In this document: one piece after another, positions 6,515-10,500 of the stretch
Position numbering within the stretch: position 1 is the stretch's first letter
Layout: each line of letters starts with the position of its first letter
NCBI GenBank assembly: GCA_002478115.1
Contig: DLMH01000022.1
Span: 1-10,500, forward strand
Direction of reading: 5' to 3'
Length of the DNA: 10,500 nt
Origin: Candidatus Acidiferrum typicum
GTDB lineage: Bacteria > Acidobacteriota > Terriglobia > Acidiferrales > UBA7541
The notes under the pieces: model-generated
Database searches by the model: none
Seen by the model: only the letters and a program-made list of their open reading frames with translations
Told to the model about the DNA's origin: nothing
Program-made: the position numbers and the translations under genes

Positions 6515-7678
6515 ATGACTTTTTCATGCAAACCCTTCTATATCCTCCGTGGTAATGCCATCGATATTTTGACGAACTTGCAAACTAAAGTGGACTGCGT
6601 TATAACCTCGCCTGCTTACTACCTGCAAAGAACCTATGGAACAAGTTCCTGCGAACTGGGAAGAGAGTCATCCGTGGCTGAGTACATCGACAATCTTGTG
6701 GATGTATTCAAGGCGATTCCCCTCGAACCGTGGGGCAGCATTTGGGTCAACATCGGGGACAAGCGAGGTAAGCAGGGAGAACTGCTCGGCATACCCGAAC
6801 GCTTTTGCATCGCCATGAATGATGCGGGATTTTATCGGATCGATAACGCTATATGGGCAAAGGAGTCCGTCCGCATCGATGGCACGTCTGTCGGTCAAGC
6901 GATGATTGAGCCTGCGAAGCGGCGACTGAACGGCAATGGTCATGAGCCGTTCTACCGTTTCGTGCTCGACCCGAGACAAGCATGGTCGGACACTTGTGCC
7001 GTGCGAATTCCGAGACGAAACGTAGGCGACATTCGCTACCTGCCGGACACATTGATGCGTTGCCACACCTCCTTGGAGGGTAGGAATCTCACAAATGTTT
7101 GGAATATTCCAATGGGGCAAACAAAGGAAAGCCACTACGCAGTATTTCCCTCGGCACTGATCGAACGTCCGGTTGCGATGACATGCCCGCTGGAAATTAC
7201 TGCTGAGGGACCTAAACATCGAATAGTTGAGATGGTGCCCTACGAAGAAGCTCGACCGTCCAGCAGGGGCATCGGCAGGTACACAAAGCCTGAGGATGAA
7301 ACCCGCACCAAGTCAGGGCGTCAGGACACCGGGAGGCAATACGTCCCGAGGAAGCCCGTGACGATGGGATGGGAGCCAGACCTGCCAGCGATCCGTCGAG
7401 GCATTGTGCTCGATCCATTTTGTGGCACGGCCACCAGCGGCGAAGTCGCACTCAAGCTGGGGCGTCACTTTATTGGGATCGAACTGTACGAGAACAATGT
7501 GAAAATCGCCGAGGATCGGTGCCGCCAAGCTCACCTCCTCCGTCGTGAATATGAAGCAAGGAACCCAATGAAGGCGAGTACGGCGAGCTTTGACGAAGCT
7601 TTGAACGACACAATGCCGGATGAAGTGCAATTCAGATTTGATTTTGATGCGGGAGTTCCGTGGGAAGAAGCATCTTGA
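6515..7678 (+). CDS. DNA methyltransferase (SPPY/N4-cytosine or N6-adenine type), variant SPAY motif
   Basis: A 387-residue site-specific DNA methylase that would transfer a methyl group from S-adenosylmethionine to an exocyclic amino group. Motif IV is ITSPAYYLQRTYG at about residues 30-42, where the usual TSPPYY has alanine for the second proline. Motif I is LDPFCGTATSGEVALKLG (299-316) followed by FIGIEL. Motif IV before motif I is the beta-type order, and TSPxYY leans towards N4-cytosine. The middle (residues 120-290) is the likely target-recognition region, with NVWNIP and HYAVFPSALIERPV typical of the family. The ATG at 6515 has a weak AGG site; a TTG at 6482 is in frame. No restriction enzyme gene is adjacent, so it is an orphan methylase within this window. 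Confidence 0.88.
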   Translation: MTFSCKPFYILRGNAIDILTNLQTKVDCVITSPAYYLQRTYGTSSCELGRESSVAEYIDNLVDVFKAIPLEPWGSIWVNIGDKRGKQGELLGIPERFCIAMNDAGFYRIDNAIWAKESVRIDGTSVGQAMIEPAKRRLNGNGHEPFYRFVLDPRQAWSDTCAVRIPRRNVGDIRYLPDTLMRCHTSLEGRNLTNVWNIPMGQTKESHYAVFPSALIERPVAMTCPLEITAEGPKHRIVEMVPYEEARPSSRGIGRYTKPEDETRTKSGRQDTGRQYVPRKPVTMGWEPDLPAIRRGIVLDPFCGTATSGEVALKLGRHFIGIELYENNVKIAEDRCRQAHLLRREYEARNPMKASTASFDEALNDTMPDEVQFRFDFDAGVPWEEAS

Positions 7679-7723
7679 AGTGGTTTGTTTATCGTGCCTT
7701 GGCCGAAATGGAAAATGTGATGC

Positions 7724-7897
7724 TTATCGACCGCGGCGAGGCTTTCCGCGTTGTTCGGCCCAGTACCGCATGTAGGTCGTCAGCATTCTGCCGTTGCCCG
7801 GATTGCTGAGCATTGCCGGAAGCATGATGATGCGCACGATAATCCAGATGGACAGAAGTACATCTACAGCGATCAGCAGCCACCTGTCTATGCTCAT
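7724..7897 (-). CDS. Small single-span membrane protein
   Basis: A 57-residue protein starting MSIDRWLLIAVDVLLSIWII. One hydrophobic helix spans about residues 5-28, followed by a basic, cytoplasmic-looking tail with PGNGRMLTTYMRYWAEQRGK and a run of arginines at the end. The strong site GAGGGGTGAT lies ten bases before the ATG at 7897 and supports this start over an in-frame TTG at 7915. The gene converges with the methyltransferase, whose stop is 45 bases away. No family recognised. Confidence 0.55.
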   Translation of the reverse strand: MSIDRWLLIAVDVLLSIWIIVRIIMLPAMLSNPGNGRMLTTYMRYWAEQRGKPRRGR

Positions 7898-8110
7898 TTG
7901 GCTATCACCCCTCAAAGCGCCGATGCTAGGGAAACCACCGCCATTCCAATACCAGTGCGGCGTTTATCCAAACGTGAACACCCGCCCTCTCAATTACACC
8001 AGACATAGGGTCGTCACGAGCGAACTTCGGTCACCACCGCAGCATCGTTGGAGGGGCGATGATGGGTAGTTGCAAGTGCGGAGCGGCGGTCAACAGAGGT
8101 AAAGAGCACA

Positions 8111-8290
8111 ATGAAGACGAAGACATGGACAGTGATCGCTAACACGGGCAAACAGGCGGACCTTGAATCCGGCCTTGAGAAAAAGGCGGTTCAAAAGCCG
8201 CCGCACATTAGCGCCAGAGAATTTGTCCATTGGCTAGCGCCTGATAGCCATATTGATGACGATTCTTTGCTATCACTATTTAAGTTGTGA
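8111..8290 (+). CDS. Short hypothetical protein (59 residues)
   Basis: The ORF starts MKTKTWTVIANTGKQADLES and ends DDDSLLSLFKL. It has charged, soluble composition and balanced codon use, and GAG five bases before the ATG. The C-terminal half has a plausible helix (ISAREFVHWLAP). It resembles no family I know, and at this length it could be chance. A second short frame, 8059-8142 (27 residues, containing CKCG, with GGAGGGG just upstream), overlaps its start in another frame. Both are weakly supported. Confidence 0.4.
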   Translation: MKTKTWTVIANTGKQADLESGLEKKAVQKPPHISAREFVHWLAPDSHIDDDSLLSLFKL

Positions 8291-8430
8291 GGCTTCCCCC
8301 TTCTCGCTCAATGACCAGCGGTCAAAACGTGTAATGGCCTGATTGCATCAGTCATCCCAGTTGGGGGCGTAGAATCAGCTACATGTCAATGCAGCGTCCC
8401 GCAGAAATCCGCTAACTAAACGACGTGAAT

Positions 8431-8825
8431 CTATAAGCCCTGCGCGTATGGCTTGAGTTGTCTATCGATGCAACAAATGTGATCCGCCAGCCAGTAATCG
8501 ACGAACTCTACGAGGCGCTGAGCGTCCGCACGTTGAAAGCCGACCATCGTGTAACGCTCCTCGAACTCCGAGAAGCCGTGAAGAAACTTTGAGTGCGCCT
8601 GAGTATTCTGTTGGGCCGCCGGACACTGACATCGTTCCATACACCCCTCTTCGAAGCCGAAATGGACACGGGCGTAACCGCGAAGCGACTCCAAGAGGAG
8701 GCCATAGACTCGTTCCCCGCGTCCTTCAATAAGGCATCCCCAAAGACATCCGAAATCTCAAACAGCGCCTAGTGTTGATCGTCAATGCGCTTGATGCCCG
8801 TAACGTACCGTTCTGACCACTTCAC
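8431..8825 (-). pseudogene. Bacteriohemerythrin pseudogene (in-frame TAG plus frameshift)
   Basis: Read across frames, the minus strand encodes a whole hemerythrin-like O2/metal-binding domain of about 130 residues. A GTG at 8825 follows an excellent site (GGGGGAG, five bases away) and begins KWSERYVTGIKRIDDQH. A TAG stop comes next, then ALFEISDVFGDALLKDAGNE in the same frame. The reading then shifts frame near 8705-8745 into GRGERVYGLLLESLRGYARV, HFGFEEGCM, AHSKFLHGF and FVDYWLADHICCIDRQLKPY, ending at 8431. The di-iron ligands can all be placed: His in IDDQH, His and Glu in HFGFEE, His in AHSKF, and His/Asp in DHICCID. Two lesions with otherwise good conservation suggest recent inactivation. 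Sequencing error is the alternative. Confidence 0.8.
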
Positions 8826-9126
8826 GAAATCTCCCCCGTCGAGCGCCCTCCGTGTCGAGCGCCGTCGTAAAGATCATGTTCTTATGTGTTGACAGGACGA
8901 AGTTACCAAAGGCCGCTTCGATTGCTGGTGTAATATCCCGATTATTGACCCGGTCGTGAGGGTAAACGCCTTGCCGTCCTGAGGCGCGCTGGCTATGATT
9001 TGATGGCATTCTACTAGGACACTACCGGAAGTCTTCCGGTCTTTCGGTGTTCTTTTTTGAACATCCTTTTGAAATCGCTATGTGCGACACTACCGTGAGA
9101 GCATGCCATGACCATATGAGTACTAC
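8826..9126. other. Gene-poor stretch with possible remnant and a strong hairpin
   Basis: On the minus strand 8835-9009 reads protein-like (for example DITPAIEAAFGNFVLSTHKN and MIFTTALDTEG), but it loses sense where it runs into the hemerythrin gene and has no good start. It may be the tail of a decayed sensor gene; I cannot name the family. GCGCTCGAC is repeated nearby. A perfect hairpin, ACCGGAA-GTC-TTCCGGT, is at 9024-9040, with a TTTTTT run 11 bases later. GACACTACCG occurs twice (9019-9028 and 9087-9096). Confidence 0.4.
9024..9057 (+). terminator. Hairpin followed by T-run, possible terminator
   Basis: The 7-bp perfect stem ACCGGAA/TTCCGGT with a 3-base loop is followed, after CTTTCGGTGTTC, by six T residues. 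The distance from stem to T-run is longer than in a classical intrinsic terminator, and no plus-strand gene ends just upstream. It may instead be a regulatory hairpin in the leader of the gene at 9127. Confidence 0.25.
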
Positions 9127-9561
9127 ATGAGTAAATCGAAGACCGCGGACATACTGGAGCGGGAACTCGAACCTACGATCAAAGAATGGCTGAGGCGAGT
9201 GAATCTGGTTCCAGAACTGACCGACATTCCGCTGAGCGATGCGGACCGCACGGGCCATCTACCCAAGCTGTACTACGACCTGATTTCCCGCCTGCGCCTT
9301 GCTAAGGATGCCCATCGGCCCGTCTCCGTCGCCGCTGCCAAGCACGGACAAATACGGCATGCGCAGGGCTATTCCGCCTCCATGCTCATTGAGGAGTCAC
9401 GGGTGTTTCAGGTCGCTACATTCGGCACATTACATCTCCATCAGAGCGAACTCGATCAGAAACAAGTGCTTTTAGACATAATGGTCATCGCTGACGAGGT
9501 GGATGCGCAACTCATGGAAACCGTGAGCAGCTTGATGAGAGCGAAACTAGCCGCAGCCTAG
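9127..9561 (+). CDS. Stand-alone RsbRD N-terminal-like sensor domain protein
   Basis: A 144-residue soluble, mostly helical protein matching what I know of the RsbRD N-terminal domain (Pfam RsbRD_N) as found in Acidobacteriota. Signatures are LERELEPTIKEWLRRVNLVP, LTDIPLSDADRTGHLPKLYY, AAAKHGQIRHAQGYSASMLI, EESRVFQVATF and VIADEVDAQLMETV. In relatives this domain usually precedes a histidine kinase or STAS domain and is thought to be sensory. Here the ORF stops right after it, with no effector in the same frame, so it is either a stand-alone partner protein or a truncated kinase. The ATG has no clear binding site; a five-codon ORF (ATG at 9115) ends overlapping this start as ATGA and could couple translation. 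Confidence 0.8.
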   Translation: MSKSKTADILERELEPTIKEWLRRVNLVPELTDIPLSDADRTGHLPKLYYDLISRLRLAKDAHRPVSVAAAKHGQIRHAQGYSASMLIEESRVFQVATFGTLHLHQSELDQKQVLLDIMVIADEVDAQLMETVSSLMRAKLAAA

Positions 9562-9678
9562 TCACAACTTATGCTTACTTCGATGAGTACGAACAAAAGG
9601 AATGACCGTGACTTGACTCGTCTGCATCGCAAACGACCGTGCCAGAGCCTCCCACGTTAGCCCCAGTGGACGTTTGCT

Positions 9679-9888
9679 CTACGATGCGGCAACCACCTTG
9701 GCTTTCTTCTGAGCTACTTCCGACTCCGCTTGTAGCCAATCATGTAGTTCGTGCCCCTCAATTCTCCCGCGTTGCTCGAACAGTTCGTAGGCACGGCAAC
9801 GAATCTGCTCTTGAAGCTCAGATGCGGATTTCATGACTGCTAGGGTTGGTGCCTGATGTGGAGTAGTTGCTGCGCGAGCATTTTTCAT
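9679..9888 (-). CDS. DUF2934 family protein
   Basis: A 69-residue protein whose core, IRCRAYELFEQRGRIEGHEL followed by HDWLQAESEV, matches DUF2934, a short helical family common in Acidobacteriota and Proteobacteria with no assigned function. The N-terminal 18 residues are variable and there is a lysine/alanine tail. A strong site, GAGGAGGG, lies seven bases before the ATG at 9888, so this start is well supported. It stands alone and converges with the RsbRD-like gene across 117 bases in which I see nothing else. Confidence 0.88.
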   Translation of the reverse strand: MKNARAATTPHQAPTLAVMKSASELQEQIRCRAYELFEQRGRIEGHELHDWLQAESEVAQKKAKVVAAS

Positions 9889-10188
9889 TGTGTTGCCCTC
9901 CTCAGAATTGGTCTCTGTGCCGCCTCACAAAAGGCAGTGGCGCAGCGGGTGTCTCGGGAGTACAAGGCACCACTACGCCACCAAGGAGACGAACATCATT
10001 TGGGTCGTAAACCCCATCTACGTCAGGTGACCGACACGGGATCGAGTTCCTGCCACGGCTAATCCGGTCGGTAAAGTACAAAAACGTTACAACGGTACGA
10101 AGTCCGTGTCTGTTCACTTTTGAACAGGTGTTGAAACAAAATGACGACACCGGACAAGTAGCCCGTTGGAGCCATTCCCAGAGTGAGG
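9889..10188. other. Gene-free stretch with an inverted repeat
   Basis: I see no supported gene. Open frames on both strands lack start sites and family resemblance. It holds the DUF2934 leader (minus strand) and a perfect inverted repeat, CTGTTCA-CTTT-TGAACAG, at 10110-10127 with no T-run on either side, which could be an operator. TGTTGAAACA follows two bases later. Confidence 0.45.
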
Positions 10189-10500
10189 TCAGTCGCCTTG
10201 TGAGAGCACTGCCGACTGTGCTGGTAGATGAGGGCTAACGCCACGAAGTATCAGCCCTTTCTGTCGATGTGCCAAGGTAAGGGTGGCATGGGCGCGAATC
10301 GCTTCGAGTAACAGAACGGCTCCTACGGTTCCGTCCCCTTTGAGACGCAAGGTCATCACCGATGAGCACCGATGACAAAGCCAAAAATACTCCACTCGGC
10401 AGTCTTTCGACGAGCCAAGTGCCGGGTCAGTTCCCAGCCGGAACAACTTTCCTTCAGCAAGACGACGAGACGACGCGGAGCACAAAGGGTTCGCACAGTT
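10189..10500 (-). CDS. Small zinc-ribbon-like protein, N-terminus off the right edge
   Basis: At least 103 residues are visible on the minus strand, entering at the right edge as NCANPLCSASSRRLAEGKLF. CANPxC pairs with a later LCHRC to give four cysteines in zinc-ribbon spacing, with EYFWLCHRCSSVMTLRLKGD between and after. This matches a small acidobacterial family I recall by its pattern, CANPxC...GKLFR...YFWLC..C...MTLRL. The tail keeps HRQKGLILRGV before a probably lineage-specific end. It is soluble and of unknown function. A TTG at 10485 could act as a start, but that would lose the first cysteine, so the real start is upstream of the window. It is probably only a few codons away. Confidence 0.7.
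   Translation of the reverse strand, partial: NCANPLCSASSRRLAEGKLFRLGTDPALGSSKDCRVEYFWLCHRCSSVMTLRLKGDGTVGAVLLLEAIRAHATLTLAHRQKGLILRGVSPHLPAQSAVLSQGD

Larger units (their letters stand above)
815..10500. mobile_element. tRNA-Val-associated genomic island (right end not found)
   Basis: The left edge is defined by tRNA-Val and the regulator-excisionase-integrase block at 903-3132. What follows is accessory in character: poorly known ORFs, membrane proteins, a methyltransferase, dispersed repeats and a decayed gene. No conjugation, plasmid replication or phage structural genes are seen, so this looks like an integrative island rather than an identifiable prophage or ICE. The right boundary is unknown. 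The RsbRD, DUF2934 and zinc-ribbon genes past 9127 could be host chromosome if the island ends earlier. Confidence 0.5.

Noticed and set aside
5836..6531. Minus-strand 231-residue ORF opposite the peptidase
   Set aside because: The plus-strand frame has clear S51 catalytic motifs; the antisense frame has none.
6515..7678. Restriction-modification system
   Set aside because: No endonuclease or specificity gene is adjacent; only the methylase is supported.
8059..8142. 27-residue ORF with CKCG and a strong GGAGGGG site
   Set aside because: Too short and overlapping another weak ORF; no homologue or context supports it as a gene.
8312..8324. TGACC-AGC-GGTCA hairpin as a terminator of the 59-residue ORF
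   Set aside because: The stem is only five base pairs and is followed by AAAACG rather than a T-run.
8782..9009. Complete 75-residue gene upstream of the hemerythrin pseudogene
   Set aside because: Its last residues overlap the hemerythrin frame in the wrong phase and there is no good start site; at most it is a remnant.
10110..10127. LexA (SOS) box
   Set aside because: CTG and CAG are separated by 12 rather than 10 bases.

Overview
The window (about 55-60% GC by eye) looks like an Acidobacteriota chromosome, probably Terriglobia/Acidobacteriia. This rests on recognising protein families from memory: an ECF sigma factor, a tRNA-type integrase whose N-terminus reads RGWLRQRERADGMTWLWCYQ, a free-standing RsbRD N-terminal domain, a DUF2934 protein and a small CANPxC zinc-ribbon protein. 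No database search was possible.

Layout. (1) 1-814 is host chromosome: the 5' part of an ECF sigma factor on the minus strand, a gene-free stretch, then tRNA-Val(CAC) with an encoded CCA and a terminator-like hairpin just after it. (2) 815-3161 is the integration and control module of a genomic island inserted at the tRNA 3' end. On the minus strand it reads regulator with two XRE helix-turn-helix domains, then a small excisionase-like HTH protein, then a tyrosine integrase pointing at the tRNA. The three genes are coupled (3 nt gap, then an 8 nt overlap). A tandem 15-bp repeat covers the regulator's start codon and -10 region and is a candidate operator. No second tRNA end was seen, so the island's right edge is not located.

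(3) 3301-7678 is cargo: two poorly known ORFs in tandem, two unrelated four-helix membrane proteins facing each other, a family S51 (PepE-like) serine peptidase, and a DNA methyltransferase of the motif IV-then-I order with an unusual SPAY motif. Three copies of a structured repeat of about 90-105 bp (A 4551-4652, B 5284-5390, C about 6285-6375) separate successive cargo genes, one gene per interval and in mixed orientation. This is the most unusual signal in the window. It resembles a cassette layout, but the copies do not match the integron attC consensus.

(4) 7679-10500 is sparser: a 57-residue membrane protein, a 59-residue ORF, a decayed bacteriohemerythrin gene (one in-frame TAG and one frameshift, metal ligands still readable), the RsbRD-like sensor domain, the DUF2934 protein, and a zinc-ribbon protein running off the right edge. 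Whether this part is island or host cannot be decided from the window.
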